Assembly (NCBI RefSeq): GCF_900111835.1
Contig: NZ_FOJP01000019.1
Location: 78,873 to 142,872 of the forward strand
Direction: 5' to 3'
Source: Metapseudomonas otitidis
GTDB taxonomy: Bacteria > Pseudomonadota > Gammaproteobacteria > Pseudomonadales > Pseudomonadaceae
DNA: 64,000 nucleotides
Shown here piece by piece: positions 1-9,481 of this stretch (the first letter of the stretch is position 1; every line of letters starts with the position of its first letter). Under the pieces are notes generated by a model. It ran no database searches. It had not been told where the DNA came from and saw nothing but the letters and a program-made list of their open reading frames with translations. The position numbers and the translations under genes were made by a program.

Positions 1-163
1 CCTGCCGCCGCACCAGCTCGACGCCGTGCAGGCCGCCTGGCCGGCACTGGCCGTGATCGGCCGTGTCGAAGCCGGCCACGGTGTCCACCTGCTGGATGCC
101 GACGGCCGCGAGCGACCGCAGCCGGCCCAGGGTTACCAACATTTCGGGAGTCACGGTGACTGA
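1..163 (+). CDS. thiL: Thiamine-monophosphate kinase, C-terminal end (partial)
   Basis: The window opens inside a reading frame (first full codon at 2) that ends with a TGA at 161-163. The last 50 or so residues finish with a GYQHFGSHGD-like tail, which resembles the C-terminus of ThiL, the ATP-dependent kinase that turns thiamine monophosphate into thiamine diphosphate in the cytoplasm. The stop overlaps the GTG start of pgpA by 8 bases, which suggests translational coupling. thiL-pgpA is the usual order in Pseudomonas. The call rests on the tail and the context, because the catalytic domain lies outside the window. Confidence 0.75.
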   Translation, partial: LPPHQLDAVQAAWPALAVIGRVEAGHGVHLLDADGRERPQPAQGYQHFGSHGD

Positions 164-671
164 TCATCCGCAACAAGCGCCGGCTCAGCCGGTCCCGCAC
201 TCGGTCTGGCGCAACCCCTGGCACTTCCTCGCCTTTGGTTTCGGCTCCGGCACCCTGCCCAAGGCCCCCGGCACCTGGGGCTCGCTGGTGGCCCTGCCGT
301 TCATCCCGCTGTGGCAGATGCTGCCCGACTGGGGCTACTGGCTGATGCTCGGGCTGACCATGCTGTTCGGCTTCTGGCTGTGCGGCAAGGTCGCCGACGA
401 CCTGCGCGTGCACGACCACGAAGGTATCGTCTGGGACGAAATGGTCGGCATGTGGATCACCCTCTGGCTGGTGCCCGAAGGCTGGCACTGGCTGCTGCTA
501 GGCTTCGTGGTGTTCAGGGTCATGGACATCCTCAAGCCCTGGCCGATCCGCTGGATCGATCGCCATGTGCATGGCGGCGTCGGCATCATGCTCGACGACG
601 TGCTGGCCGGCGTCTTCGCCTGGCTGGCCATGCACCTCATCGTCTGGGGCGTCGGCCTGGCAGGCATCTGA
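156..671 (+). CDS. pgpA: Phosphatidylglycerophosphatase A
   Basis: This 171-residue inner-membrane enzyme removes the phosphate from phosphatidylglycerophosphate in the last step of phosphatidylglycerol synthesis. Family motifs are clear: GFGSGTLPKAPGTWGS near residue 29, then HDHEGIVWDEMVG near 87, and a C-terminal GGVGIMLDDVLAG with the acidic pair expected to bind Mg2+. Several hydrophobic stretches are membrane segments. I chose GTG 156 because it overlaps the thiL stop and gives the usual PgpA N-terminus. A start at 63 would add 31 residues that lie over thiL coding sequence. Confidence 0.93.
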   Translation: MTDHPQQAPAQPVPHSVWRNPWHFLAFGFGSGTLPKAPGTWGSLVALPFIPLWQMLPDWGYWLMLGLTMLFGFWLCGKVADDLRVHDHEGIVWDEMVGMWITLWLVPEGWHWLLLGFVVFRVMDILKPWPIRWIDRHVHGGVGIMLDDVLAGVFAWLAMHLIVWGVGLAGI

Positions 672-690
672 TCTGAAAGGAGACGGGACG

Positions 691-1446
691 ATGCTCCGCA
701 GGTTGCTCGGCATGCTGTCGCTACTGCTGGTTTCTCCCGCCTGGGCGGCGGACGGCCACCCGCCGGTGGCGGAGATCGTCATCGCCTCCGAGGTCTGGGC
801 CGGCCACACCAACGCCGACGGCAGCGGCCTGGGCTGGGACATCCTGCGCAAGGTCTACGAGCCCGTGGGCGTTCGCCTGAAGATCCGCAGCGTCCCCTAC
901 ACCCGCTCCGTGGGGCTGGTGCAGCGCCAGGAGGCCGATGCCTGGATGGGCGCCTACCACGACGAGATCGCCGGTGCCGTCTACCCCCGCTGGCACTACG
1001 ACGCCGACCAGATCAGCGCCCTCGGCAAGGCCGGCGCGCCCGCCCCCAGCCTGCAGACCCTCGGTGACTACCGCCTGGTGTGGATCCGCGGCTACGACTA
1101 CCAGCACCAGTTGCCAAACCTGAAGCACTTCGAAGAAATCCAGCGTCGCGGCGGTATCCTCTCCATGCTCGACCTGGACCATGCGGACTACTACATCGAT
1201 GCCCGCACCGAGGTTGACGATGTGCTCGCCCAGGCTGCCCATCCGGAGCGTTACCAGGTCACCTTCCTGACCCCGCTCCCGCTCTACGTCGGTTTCGCTG
1301 CCAACGAGCGCGGTCGCGAGTTCGCCGCCCTGTTCGACGAGCGCATGACGCGCCTGGTGCAGAGCGGCGAGTTGCGCCCGCTGTACGCCCGCTGGAAGCA
1401 GCCCTATCCCTTCGACCCACCGGAGAAGCACCATGCGTCGCCTTGA
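691..1446 (+). CDS. Periplasmic substrate-binding protein, PAAT-like
   Basis: This 251-residue secreted protein has a signal peptide ending near AWA (residues 17-19), followed by a single type-2 periplasmic-binding fold similar to the amino-acid-binding SBP_bac_3 family. Visible blocks include an early GLGWDILRKVYEPVG helix-strand element and a late PLYVGFAANERG segment. The start at 691 follows a strong ribosome site (AAAGGAGA, 676-683). The gene overlaps the next one by 14 bases, so the two are co-translated. No permease or ATPase is adjacent, so it may be a stand-alone sensor or scavenger. The ligand cannot be told from sequence. Confidence 0.8.
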   Translation: MLRRLLGMLSLLLVSPAWAADGHPPVAEIVIASEVWAGHTNADGSGLGWDILRKVYEPVGVRLKIRSVPYTRSVGLVQRQEADAWMGAYHDEIAGAVYPRWHYDADQISALGKAGAPAPSLQTLGDYRLVWIRGYDYQHQLPNLKHFEEIQRRGGILSMLDLDHADYYIDARTEVDDVLAQAAHPERYQVTFLTPLPLYVGFAANERGREFAALFDERMTRLVQSGELRPLYARWKQPYPFDPPEKHHASP

Positions 1447-2110
1447 GCTGCCCTGTCTCGGCCTGTTGCTGATGGCCTGTACCAGCGCCTGGGCCGAGCC
1501 CGTGGTGCAGGTGGTGGGGCTGTTCCCCAACGCGGCGGTGATCAGCGTCGACGGCCAGCGCAAGCTGGTGCGGGTCGGCCAGACCGGCCCCGGTGGCGTG
1601 CAGGTGGTCAGCGCCGACAGCAAGGGCGCGGTCCTGCGCATCGGCGGCGTCGAGCGGCCCTACGCCCTCAGCCGCGAATACAACAGCGCCGCCCCGCCCC
1701 CGGGGAGCACCGACGCCGCCGCATCCGCCCCACGCAAGGCGCAGATGAGCATCGCCCGGGGCAACAACGGGCACTACATGGTGGCCGGCTCCATCAACGG
1801 CCACCCGGTGCAGTTCATGGTGGACACCGGCGCCACCAGCGTGGCGATGAACGAGAACCAGGCGCGCATGCTCGGCCTCGACTACCGCGTCGAGGGCAAG
1901 CCGATGACCGCCAGCACCGCCGGTGGCAACGTGCGTGCCTGGCGGGTGCGCTTCGACCGGGTCAAGGTTGGCCCGCTGGAAGTGCTCGGTGTCGAAGGCG
2001 CGGTGGTCGAGGGCGATGCCCCGGTGGACGTGCTGCTGGGCATGAGCTTCCTCAACCAGGTGCGCTGGCGCGAGGACCAGGGCGTGCTGCGCCTGGAGTC
2101 CAAGTTCTAG
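1433..2110 (+). CDS. Retropepsin-like aspartic protease, TIGR02281/clan AA type
   Basis: The 225-residue protein has an N-terminal signal sequence (hydrophobic to about residue 21), a small beta-rich region to about residue 80, a low-complexity Pro/Ala/Ser linker (about 86-100) and a C-terminal single-lobe aspartic protease domain. The catalytic motif VDTGATS places the active Asp at residue 131, and VDVLLGMSFLNQ near the C-terminus is the usual second family block. Such one-lobe enzymes are expected to act as dimers, here in the periplasm. It is coupled to the upstream binding protein by a 14-base overlap and lies before ribA, as in P. aeruginosa. Its substrate is unknown. Confidence 0.85.
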   Translation: MRRLELPCLGLLLMACTSAWAEPVVQVVGLFPNAAVISVDGQRKLVRVGQTGPGGVQVVSADSKGAVLRIGGVERPYALSREYNSAAPPPGSTDAAASAPRKAQMSIARGNNGHYMVAGSINGHPVQFMVDTGATSVAMNENQARMLGLDYRVEGKPMTASTAGGNVRAWRVRFDRVKVGPLEVLGVEGAVVEGDAPVDVLLGMSFLNQVRWREDQGVLRLESKF

Positions 2111-2230
2111 GGCGTGCGAGCGGAGCCCACCGTCCAAGCCTTTCGATCCTTATCCCCAACTATTCAGTCTGACGGGCCGGCAGACGCTGCTGATACAATG
2201 CCGGCCTTTCGCAATCCCAGGAGAACCGTG

Positions 2231-2845
2231 GTGTCCGTCGTTTTCGTCGCCGCCTCCCAACTGCCCACGCCCTTTGGCCTGTTCACCATGCACGGCTTCC
2301 TCGACGAGGAAAGCGGCAAGGAACACGTCGCCCTGACCATGGGCGACATCGCCGACGGCCAGCCCGTGCTGGGGCGCCTGCACTCCGAGTGCCTGACCGG
2401 CGATGCCCTGTTCAGCCTGCGTTGCGACTGCGGCTTCCAGCTCGAGGCCGCCCTGCGCGCCATCGCCGAAGCCGGCCGTGGCGTGCTGCTGTACCTGCGC
2501 CAGGAAGGCCGTGGCATCGGCCTGTTGAACAAGATCCGCGCCTACGAGCTGCAAGACGGCGGTGCCGACACCGTCGAAGCCAACGAGCGCCTGGGCTTCG
2601 GCGCCGACCAGCGCGAGTACGCCTTCTGCCTGCCGATGCTCGAACACCTGGGCATCAGCAGCATCAAGCTGATGACCAACAACCCGCGCAAGGTGAAGGC
2701 CCTGGAAGGCTTCGGCATCCGCGTCGCCGAGCGCGTGCCGCTGCAGACCGGCCTCAACCCGCACAACAAGAAGTACCTGGCCACCAAGGCCGGCAAGCTC
2801 GGCCACATGCTGGGCAGCCTGCACCAGGGCGAAGTCGAGCTATGA
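2231..2845 (+). CDS. ribA: GTP cyclohydrolase II
   Basis: This 204-residue cytoplasmic enzyme opens GTP to 2,5-diamino-6-ribosylamino-pyrimidinone phosphate, formate and pyrophosphate, the first step of riboflavin synthesis. The zinc-binding stretch [20 protein letters not shown], the substrate loop [10 protein letters not shown] and the [10 protein letters not shown] motif are all present. I start at GTG 2231, which has AGGAG at 2219-2223 and gives the family N-terminus [16 protein letters not shown] longer frame runs upstream to 2114 but has no ribosome site. The stop overlaps the next gene's ATG (ATGA). No FMN riboswitch is visible in the short leader. Confidence 0.96.
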   Translation: MSVVFVAASQLPTPFGLFTMHGFLDEESGKEHVALTMGDIADGQPVLGRLHSECLTGDALFSLRCDCGFQLEAALRAIAEAGRGVLLYLRQEGRGIGLLNKIRAYELQDGGADTVEANERLGFGADQREYAFCLPMLEHLGISSIKLMTNNPRKVKALEGFGIRVAERVPLQTGLNPHNKKYLATKAGKLGHMLGSLHQGEVEL

Positions 2846-3261
2846 CCCGCAGCCAGGTCCGCCGCCTGCTGGCCCTCGAATGGTGGGCACACCTGGGCGC
2901 CGCCCTGGGCCCGCTGTTCCTGGTCAACCTGTTGTTCGGCTCCGGCGACCCGGTGTTCCCGGCCCTGGAAATGCCCCTGTTCATCGCCGCGTTGATCTCC
3001 ATGTTCATCAGCCTGCCGCTGTTCCGGGGCTACAAGCGCGCCCTGATCGCCACCGAAAAGGCGCTGGACGGCGACCACGAGCGCGAAGCCTGGATCGAGC
3101 TGCGCCGGGTGCGCCGCGTCGCCCTGCTGGGCGCCGGCCTGCCCGCCTGGGTCGGTGCCGTCGCGGTGTTCGCCGGGCTCAATGCCGTGGCCCTGGTGCT
3201 GCTGGCCCTGAGCAGCGCCGTGGTGCTGTCGCTCTACCGCATTCCCCGCCAACTGGCCTGA
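2842..3261 (+). CDS. Conserved inner-membrane protein, function unknown
   Basis: This is a 139-residue protein with about four hydrophobic segments: [33 protein letters not shown], a helix around [18 protein letters not shown], and [17 protein letters not shown] charged cytoplasmic loop rich in Glu and Arg separates the two halves. Its ATG overlaps the ribA stop (ATGA), and its own stop overlaps the next start by one base (TGATG), so the three genes form a tight operon. A gene of this kind follows ribA in other Pseudomonas. I see no catalytic motif and assign no function. Confidence 0.75.
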   Translation: MTRSQVRRLLALEWWAHLGAALGPLFLVNLLFGSGDPVFPALEMPLFIAALISMFISLPLFRGYKRALIATEKALDGDHEREAWIELRRVRRVALLGAGLPAWVGAVAVFAGLNAVALVLLALSSAVVLSLYRIPRQLA

Positions 3262-4067
3262 TGCACCGCCTGCTCGGCCTCCTGCTGCTGGGCCTGGTGC
3301 TGCCGGCGCTGGCCGATGACGGCGCACGGCGGGTGGTCAGCCTGGCCCCCTCCCTCAGCGAAATCATGCTCGAACTGCATGCCGAGGACCGCCTGGTGGG
3401 CGTCCTCGACGGCGGCGAGCGCCCGGCGGCCCTGGCCGCGCTGCCCAGCGTCGGCCACTACGGCCAGGTGCAGCTTGAGCGCGTGGTGGCTCTGGCCCCC
3501 GATCTCATCCTGCTCTGGCCCGACAGCGTCGGCGCGCCCATGCAGCAGCGCCTGGAGCAGCTCGGCATCCCCTTGCTGGTGATCGAACCGCGTCGGCTGG
3601 ACGAGCTGGCGGACGTCTTCGAACAGATCGGCCCCCGGGTCGGCCACGGCGCCGAAGGCCAGGCCCTGGCCCGGCGCTTCCGCGACGGCCTGGCCGAGCT
3701 GCGCCAGCGCTACCGTCGCGAGCCGCCGCTGCCGGTGTTCTACCAGGTCTGGGACCACCCGCTGTACACCCTGGGCGGTCGGCAGATCGTCAGCGATGCC
3801 CTGGCCCTGTGCGGCGCGCGCAACCTGTTCGCCGACCTCGACCTGCCCGCGCCCCAGGTCGGTATCGAGGCCGTATTGCAGCGCCAGCCCCGCGTCATCC
3901 TGGTCAGCGAGCCGGCCCAGGCCGCCGCCTGGCAGGCCTGGCCGCAACTGCCTGCGGTGGCCGCCGGCCAGGTCTGGGCAGTGCCCGACCGGGGCCTGGA
4001 ACGGCCCAGCTTCCAGATGTTGGGGGCCACCCGCGCGCTGTGCGAACGCCTGGCCCAGGCGCGCTGA
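3261..4067 (+). CDS. btuF: BtuF-like cobalamin-binding periplasmic protein
   Basis: This 268-residue secreted protein has a signal peptide to about residue 18. The rest is a helical-backbone (class III) binding fold of the BtuF/FhuD type: VVSLAPSLSEIMLEL near the start, VGHYGQVQLERVVALAPDLIL in the first lobe and VYYQVW-like strands before the second lobe (seen as VFYQVWDHPLYTLGG). It would hand vitamin B12 or a related corrinoid to an ABC importer in the inner membrane. No BtuCD genes are adjacent, but a BtuB-like receptor lies convergent 12 bases downstream, which supports the corrinoid call. A siderophore or haem ligand remains possible. Confidence 0.75.
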   Translation: MHRLLGLLLLGLVLPALADDGARRVVSLAPSLSEIMLELHAEDRLVGVLDGGERPAALAALPSVGHYGQVQLERVVALAPDLILLWPDSVGAPMQQRLEQLGIPLLVIEPRRLDELADVFEQIGPRVGHGAEGQALARRFRDGLAELRQRYRREPPLPVFYQVWDHPLYTLGGRQIVSDALALCGARNLFADLDLPAPQVGIEAVLQRQPRVILVSEPAQAAAWQAWPQLPAVAAGQVWAVPDRGLERPSFQMLGATRALCERLAQAR

Positions 4068-4079
4068 TGGCCGCGTTCG

Positions 4080-6047
4080 TCAGAACTGCGGCGACCACTT
4101 CAGGCTGACCACCACCCGCCGCCCGGCATCCCGGTAGCCGCCGCGCGCCTCGTAGGTCGGGTCGTCGATGTAGACGTTGTTGTTTTCGTAGGGCAGGGCG
4201 TCGCCGTAGGGCGAGCTGGAGAAACCGGACTGGTCGGCGTAGCGCTTCTCCAGGTAGCGGTTGTCCCCCAGGTTCTCCACCCGCGTTTCCACCTTCAGCC
4301 CTTCCAGCAGGTCCCAGCCGGCGCGGATGTCGAGGCGGCCGTAGCCGGGGCTGTGCACGGTGTTGTCGGCGTCCTGGTAGCGGCTGGAGACCCCCAGCCA
4401 GCTGAAACCGAAGCTGTACTCGCCAAAGCGGCGGTCCACGTCCAGCGCCAGGTTGCGCCGCGAACGGCCCGGCAGGGTGTGCCCGGTCTCGCGGTCGCGC
4501 GGGTCGACGAAACCGGCGGAAAGGCGGGTGGTCCAGCCAAGCAGTTCGCGGGACAGGCTGATGTCCAGCCCGTTGATCCGCGCGCGGCCGACGTTGCGCC
4601 AGGTGCGCACGTAGTCGGGGTCGAAGGTTTCCACATCGGTGATCAGGTCGCGGATATCGGTGCGGTACACCCCCAGGGACCAGTCGGTGCCCAGGTGGTT
4701 GCCGCGCAGCTGGGCTTCCCAGGTGCGCGAGCGTTCGGGTTGCAGGTCCGGGTTGCCGCTGGGGAAGAATTCCTTCGGTACGTAGAGTTCGAGGAAGGTG
4801 GGCGTGCGGAAGCCCTCGGCGTAGCTCAGCACCAGTTGCGTCTGGGCGGGCAGGTCGATGTCCAGGGCTGCGTTGAGGCTGTCCTCGTTGCCGAACTGGC
4901 GGTCCTGATCATGGCGTAGGCCCAGTTCGGTGCCGAAGGGGGCTGCGCGGTAGCGGTGCTGGATGAACCAGGCCTGGTTGCGGCGCTCGCGCTCCTCCAG
5001 CGGCACGTTGGCGCGCAGGCGTTCCTCGGTCCATTCGGCGCCCAGCAGCAGCTGGTTGGCGGCGTCCAGGTGCAGGGTGTTCTGCCAGAGCAGCGAGTCC
5101 CGGTAGCTGGCGTACTCCTCGAAGGTGGTGAAGTAGTTGTAGACGGTGTCGACACGGCTCTTGTCTTCGCTGTGGCCAGCCTCCAGGCGGCTGCTCCAGA
5201 GTGGGCTCGGGTCCACCTGGAGGAAGGCCGAGGTGCTGCTGAGGGCGAAGCGGTCCCGGGGCTGGTCGGGAAAGGCGCCGCTGTCGCCGTCCAGTTCGCT
5301 CTTGCCGCGCTGGTCCAGCAGGTTCAGGCCGGCGCGCCAGGTCTCGGCGAAGCGGTGCTCCAGGCTCAGGTTCAACCCTCGGTTGCGGTAGGCATCCTTG
5401 TCCGTGTTGGCGCCGTCGCGGTCGTCGCTGCGGTCCTGGCGCAGCTCCACCAGGCTCATGCCCAGGTCATAGCGGGTGTTCGCGTCGCCACCGGCCAGGC
5501 CGAGGCTGTTCTCGCTGTCGTCGCCGTCCCCCAGGCTGAAGTCGAAGCGCGGGTCGAGGCCCGCCTTGCCACGCCGTGTGAAGACCTGGATCACTCCGCC
5601 CATGGCATTGCCGCCGTACAGGCTGGAGCGTGCGCCCCGGGTCACTTCCACCCGCTCCACCTGCTGCATGTTCAGGTACTGCAGGCGCGCCAGACCGTTG
5701 CTCAGCTGGCCGATGCGCATGCCGTCGAGCAGCACCAGCACCTGGCTGGGGTTGGTGCCGCGCAGGTACAGCGCCGTAGGGCTGCCACGGCCGCCGGTCT
5801 GCTGCACCGACATGCCCGGCACGCGCGCCAGCAGGTCGGGCAGGCTCTTGACCTTGAGCCGGGCGATGTCGGCGCGGGTGAAGACGCTGGTGGCCGCCGT
5901 GGCCTGGGAGCGGGGCTCCAGACTGCGCCCCGAGGTGCCTACCAGGTAGGGACTCTTCAGGGCGTCGAGGCTTTCCGGGGCGATCTCCTCCGCCGGTGTG
6001 GCGCAGGGGAGCAGGACAATGGCCAGGGCCAGGGGGGAACGCAGCAT
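4080..6047 (-). CDS. btuB: TonB-dependent outer-membrane receptor, BtuB-like
   Basis: The 655-residue protein has a signal peptide (MLRSPLALAIVLLPC...), a plug domain with LPDLLARVPGMSVQQTGGRG and LDGMRIGQL near residues 70-125, the GGVIQVFTRRG plug-barrel junction, and a 22-strand beta barrel ending in aromatic WSPQF. Plug sequence and length fit BtuB-type corrinoid receptors, and the convergent BtuF-like gene agrees. The ATG at 6047 has a strong site (GAGGAGT on the minus strand). An in-frame extension upstream has none. The 165-base leader shows no B12 box, so I see no cobalamin riboswitch. An iron-siderophore ligand cannot be excluded. Confidence 0.8.
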   Translation of the reverse strand: MLRSPLALAIVLLPCATPAEEIAPESLDALKSPYLVGTSGRSLEPRSQATAATSVFTRADIARLKVKSLPDLLARVPGMSVQQTGGRGSPTALYLRGTNPSQVLVLLDGMRIGQLSNGLARLQYLNMQQVERVEVTRGARSSLYGGNAMGGVIQVFTRRGKAGLDPRFDFSLGDGDDSENSLGLAGGDANTRYDLGMSLVELRQDRSDDRDGANTDKDAYRNRGLNLSLEHRFAETWRAGLNLLDQRGKSELDGDSGAFPDQPRDRFALSSTSAFLQVDPSPLWSSRLEAGHSEDKSRVDTVYNYFTTFEEYASYRDSLLWQNTLHLDAANQLLLGAEWTEERLRANVPLEERERRNQAWFIQHRYRAAPFGTELGLRHDQDRQFGNEDSLNAALDIDLPAQTQLVLSYAEGFRTPTFLELYVPKEFFPSGNPDLQPERSRTWEAQLRGNHLGTDWSLGVYRTDIRDLITDVETFDPDYVRTWRNVGRARINGLDISLSRELLGWTTRLSAGFVDPRDRETGHTLPGRSRRNLALDVDRRFGEYSFGFSWLGVSSRYQDADNTVHSPGYGRLDIRAGWDLLEGLKVETRVENLGDNRYLEKRYADQSGFSSSPYGDALPYENNNVYIDDPTYEARGGYRDAGRRVVVSLKWSPQF

Positions 6048-6182
6048 GGATGACTCCTCAAAAGATCCGAATGACTTTCGAGGAGGGCCGGGCAAGAGCC
6101 GGACTGCACGGCAGGAAGCGCCGCCTGCGCTTGACGGAGGGGCCCTCCGCCACACACGTACACGTGAAGCACCGGCCCGGGC

Positions 6183-6198
6183 GCGCCGCTAGCGGCGC
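6183..6198 (-). terminator. Palindrome downstream of dxs, possible terminator
   Basis: A perfect 16-base palindrome (GCGCCGCT/AGCGGCGC) sits 15 bases past the dxs stop on the minus strand. A second short hairpin (CCCGG-ttc-CGGG) lies between it and the stop codon. Neither is followed by a T-run, so termination would be weak or Rho-aided. The rest of the 6048-6212 gap holds the btuB promoter region and two further short inverted repeats (GGAGGGGCCCTCC near 6136 and CACGT-AC-ACGTG at 6155-6166). Confidence 0.35.
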
Positions 6199-6212
6199 AG
6201 CCCGGTTCCGGG

Positions 6213-8135
6213 TTACAGCCCCGCGGCCTTCGAAGGGGCCTGTGGGTCCAGCAAGGCCAGGCGCTGGCGCACGGCGGCTTCGATGCCCGCCTCGTCCAGG
6301 CCGCACTCGGCCAGCATCTGCGCCGGCTTGGCGTGTTCCACGTAGTAGTCCGGCAGGCCCAGGTGCAGCACCGGCACCTGCAGGTTCTCGTGGGCGAGGA
6401 ACTCGCTGACGGCAGCACCGGCGCCGCCCATCACGCTGTTCTCCTCGATGGTCACCAGCAGCCCGTGGCTGCCGGCCAGTTCCCGCAGCAGCGCTTCGTC
6501 CAGGGGTTTGACGAAGCGCATGTCCACCACCGTGGCGTCCAGGCGCTCGCCCACCTGCAGGGCTTCGGCCAGTTGCACGCCGAAGGCCAGCAGGGCGACG
6601 CCGCTGCCGCGACGACGAACCACCGCCTGGCCGATCGGCACTGTCGCCAGTTCCGGCTCGATGACCGCGTTGGGGCCGCTGCCACGGGGGTAGCGCACCG
6701 CTGCCGGGCCCTGGAAGTGGTAACCGGTGGTCAGCAGCAGGCGCAGTTCGTTCTCGTCGCTCGGGGTCATCACCAGCATGCCGGGGATGCAGCGCAGGTA
6801 GGACAGGTCGAAGCTGCCGGCGTGGGTCGGGCCGTCTTCGCCCACCAGGCCGGCGCGGTCGATGGCGAACAGCACGTCGAGGTTCTGCACCGCCACGTCG
6901 TGCACCAGCTGGTCATAGCCGCGCTGGAGGAAGGTGGAGTAGATCGCCACCACCGGCTTCACGCCATCGCAGGCCATGCCGGCCGCCAGGGTCACGGCGT
7001 GCTGCTCGGCGATGGCGACGTCGAAGTAGCGCTCCGGGAAGCGCTCGGCGAAGGCCACCAGGTCCGAGCCTTCCTTCATCGCCGGGGTGATGCCCACCAG
7101 GCGCGGGTCCTGTGACGCCATGTCGCACAGCCACTGGCCGAAGACGTTGGAGTACTTCGGCCCGGACGGCTTCTTCGGCGCTGCCGGAGCGTCCAGCGGC
7201 TCCAGCTTGGTGATGGCGTGGTAGCCGATGGGGTCGAGCTCGGCCGGGGCGAAGCCCTTGCCCTTCTTGGTCACCACATGGAGGAACTGCGGGCCCTTGA
7301 GGTCGCGCATGTTGCGCAGGGTGGCCACCAGGGTGGGCAGGTCGTGGCCATCGATGGGGCCGATGTAGTTCCAGCCCAGCTCCTCGAACAGCGTGCCGGG
7401 GACCAGCATGCCCTTGGCGTATTCCTCGGTGCGGCGGGCGATCTCCCAGGCGCCGGGCAGGCGCGAGAGCACCTTCTTGCTGCCCTCGCGCATGCTCGCG
7501 TAGGTGCGGCTGGAGAGGATCTTGGCCAGGTAGTTGGACAGCCCGCCGACGTTGTGGGAGATCGACATGTCGTTGTCGTTGAGGATCACCAGCATGTCGG
7601 CCTGCACGTCCGAGGCATGGTTCAGCGCCTCGAAGGCCATGCCGGCGGTGAGCGCGCCGTCGCCGATCACGGCGATGGACTTGCGCCCCGAGCCCTGCAT
7701 GCGGGCGGCGATGGCCATGCCCAGCGCGGCGCTGATGGAGGTGCTGGAGTGGCCGACGCCGAAGGTGTCGTACTCGCTCTCCGAGCGGCGCGGGAAGGCG
7801 GCGATGCCGTCCTTCTGGCGCAGCGTGCCCATGCGCTCGCGGCGACCGGTGAGGATCTTGTGGGGGTAGGCCTGGTGGCCCACGTCCCAGACCAGCCGGT
7901 CGTCGGGCGTGTCGTAGACGTAGTGCAGGGCGATGGTCAGTTCGACCACCCCCAGCCCCGCGCCGAAATGCCCGCCGGTCCGGCCGACGGTGTAGAGCAG
8001 GTACTGGCGCAGTTCGTCGGCCAGGGTTTCCAGCTCGGCCTCGCCCAGCCGACGCAGCGCGTCCGGCGTCTCCGCGCGGTCGAGCAGGGGCGTGAGCGGG
8101 CGCTCGCGGGGAATCTCATGGAACGTCGTGGGCAT
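6213..8135 (-). CDS. dxs: 1-deoxy-D-xylulose-5-phosphate synthase
   Basis: This 640-residue thiamine-diphosphate enzyme joins pyruvate and glyceraldehyde 3-phosphate to give DXP, the entry step of the MEP isoprenoid pathway and also a precursor for thiamine and pyridoxal. The ThDP-binding block [17 protein letters not shown] lies near residue 155, the transketolase-like block [15 protein letters not shown] near 430, and a C-terminal transketolase domain ends the chain. ATG 8135 ([13 protein letters not shown]) gives the family N-terminus. In P. aeruginosa it follows ispA directly, but here ispA is about 17 kb away and an MFS gene lies 37 bases upstream. Confidence 0.97.
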   Translation of the reverse strand: MPTTFHEIPRERPLTPLLDRAETPDALRRLGEAELETLADELRQYLLYTVGRTGGHFGAGLGVVELTIALHYVYDTPDDRLVWDVGHQAYPHKILTGRRERMGTLRQKDGIAAFPRRSESEYDTFGVGHSSTSISAALGMAIAARMQGSGRKSIAVIGDGALTAGMAFEALNHASDVQADMLVILNDNDMSISHNVGGLSNYLAKILSSRTYASMREGSKKVLSRLPGAWEIARRTEEYAKGMLVPGTLFEELGWNYIGPIDGHDLPTLVATLRNMRDLKGPQFLHVVTKKGKGFAPAELDPIGYHAITKLEPLDAPAAPKKPSGPKYSNVFGQWLCDMASQDPRLVGITPAMKEGSDLVAFAERFPERYFDVAIAEQHAVTLAAGMACDGVKPVVAIYSTFLQRGYDQLVHDVAVQNLDVLFAIDRAGLVGEDGPTHAGSFDLSYLRCIPGMLVMTPSDENELRLLLTTGYHFQGPAAVRYPRGSGPNAVIEPELATVPIGQAVVRRRGSGVALLAFGVQLAEALQVGERLDATVVDMRFVKPLDEALLRELAGSHGLLVTIEENSVMGGAGAAVSEFLAHENLQVPVLHLGLPDYYVEHAKPAQMLAECGLDEAGIEAAVRQRLALLDPQAPSKAAGL

Positions 8136-8172
8136 CAGGCTAATCGTTATGGGTGCAAAAAGATGCGGCAGT

Positions 8173-9390
8173 TTACCTGATGCCGCTTTGCCTGCCCAAG
8201 ACATGGCGTCGGATGCCCGGGCGACCCGGCAGCGTCACCCACCACAGGCCCAGTGCCGCCAGGCTCAGGGCTCCGCCGCAGAGGCACACACCGGCCCAGC
8301 CGGCCAGGGCGTAGAGGTGCGTGGCGATGAAACCGCCCAGCGCGCTGCCGACGGCGTAGAACAGCATGTAGAGGCCGATCAGCCGGGCATGGGCCGAGCT
8401 GCCGCTGCCCAGCACCAGGCTCTGGTTGAGCACGTGCAGCGCCTGGCCCGCCGCATCCAGCAGGAAGATGCCCAGCAGCAGCGCCCACAGCGACTGCCCG
8501 GTGAATGCCAGCGGCACCCAGGCCAGGGCCAGCACGCCGAGGGCCAAGCCGCTGGCACGCTGGGCCTGGCCGCGATCGGCCCAACGGCCGGCACGCGCCG
8601 CAGCCAGGGCGCCTACCGCGCCCATCAGCCCGAAGGCGCCGATGGCACCGGGCCCAAGCGACAGCGGCGGGGCGCTCAGCGGCATCACCAGGGCGGCCCA
8701 GAACAGGTTGAACACCATGAACAGCAGCAGCGCCAGCAGGCCACGCACCTGCAGCACCCGGTCCTCGCGCAGCAGATGCAGCATCGAGAGCAGCAGCGCC
8801 AGGTAGCCCAGGCGAGACGCGTTCCGCTGCGTCGGCAACCGCCGCCAGAGCACGACCAGCAGCATCGCCATCAGCAGGGCCGACAACAGGTAGACCGCCC
8901 GCCAGCCGCCCAGCTCGGCCATCGCCCCGGACAGGCTGCGGGCCAGCAGCAGGCCCACCACCACGCCTCCTTGCACCACGCCCAGCACCTGACCGCGCTC
9001 CGCGTCGCCCGCCAGGCTCGCGGCAAAGGCCAGCAGGCCCTGGGTCATGGCCGTACCCAGCAGGCCGAGGCCGAACATGCCCAGCAGGATGAGCGCCGGT
9101 TGCCGTGCCGCTGCCACCAGCAGCAGCGAACCCACCAGCAGCACCAGCTGCGCCGCCATCAACCGCCGACGCTCCAGCAGATCGCCCAACGGCACCAGCG
9201 CCAGCAAGGCCAGGGCGCTGCCCGCCTGGGTCACGCCGATCACCGCGCCGATGGCGGCACGGCTGATGCCCAGGTCCCGGGCCATGGCATCCAGCAGGGG
9301 CTGGGCGTAGTAGACGTTGGCGACGCAGAGGCCGCAGGCCAGGGCCAGCAGCCAGACAAGGGCGGGTGACAGGGAACCGGTAGCAGGCAT
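8173..9390 (-). CDS. MFS efflux transporter
   Basis: This 405-residue protein has about twelve hydrophobic helices and the major-facilitator signature in loop 2-3 ([12 protein letters not shown] near residue 75). It resembles drug/arabinose-type efflux permeases, which export small molecules using the proton gradient. The ATG at 9390 has an AAGGA site. It is divergent from an HxlR regulator, and two 19-base operators lie in the 91-base gap between them, so it is very likely the regulator's main target. The exported compound is unknown. It is the first gene of the accessory block inserted next to dxs. Confidence 0.88.
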   Translation of the reverse strand: MPATGSLSPALVWLLALACGLCVANVYYAQPLLDAMARDLGISRAAIGAVIGVTQAGSALALLALVPLGDLLERRRLMAAQLVLLVGSLLLVAAARQPALILLGMFGLGLLGTAMTQGLLAFAASLAGDAERGQVLGVVQGGVVVGLLLARSLSGAMAELGGWRAVYLLSALLMAMLLVVLWRRLPTQRNASRLGYLALLLSMLHLLREDRVLQVRGLLALLLFMVFNLFWAALVMPLSAPPLSLGPGAIGAFGLMGAVGALAAARAGRWADRGQAQRASGLALGVLALAWVPLAFTGQSLWALLLGIFLLDAAGQALHVLNQSLVLGSGSSAHARLIGLYMLFYAVGSALGGFIATHLYALAGWAGVCLCGGALSLAALGLWWVTLPGRPGIRRHVLGRQSGIR

Positions 9391-9403
9391 GAGGCAGTCC
9401 TTC

Positions 9404-9422
9404 TGGTTTCAAAATGAAACCA
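9404..9422. promoter_or_regulatory. Operator 1, likely HxlR regulator site
   Basis: TGGTTTCA-AAA-TGAAACCA is a perfect inverted repeat with 8-base arms and a 3-base centre. It lies 13 bases upstream of the MFS start codon, so a bound dimer would block that transcript. A near copy lies 37 bases away (start to start), toward the regulator gene. Confidence 0.75.
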
Positions 9423-9440
9423 TTTGAAGGCTAATCCTGC

Positions 9441-9459
9441 TGGTTTTAAACTGCAACCA
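9441..9459. promoter_or_regulatory. Operator 2, likely HxlR regulator site
   Basis: TGGTTTTAAACTGCAACCA matches operator 1 at 16 of 19 positions, and its outer arms (TGG...CCA) stay symmetrical. It ends 22 bases before the regulator ATG. Binding here would give autoregulation and, together with operator 1, cooperative control of both divergent genes. Confidence 0.65.
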
Positions 9460-9481
9460 GTTTTGGGGCGGGAGAAGACTG

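Noticed and set aside
2111..2230. FMN riboswitch before ribA
   Set aside because: The gap has none of the conserved FMN-element segments, and the gene is part of a tight operon.
6048..6212. Cobalamin riboswitch upstream of the BtuB-like gene
   Set aside because: The gap is too short for a full element and contains no B12 box on the minus strand.
8136..8172. Insertion scar or target duplication at the left edge of the accessory block
   Set aside because: No direct repeat, tRNA end or IS end could be seen here or matched at 25222-25446.
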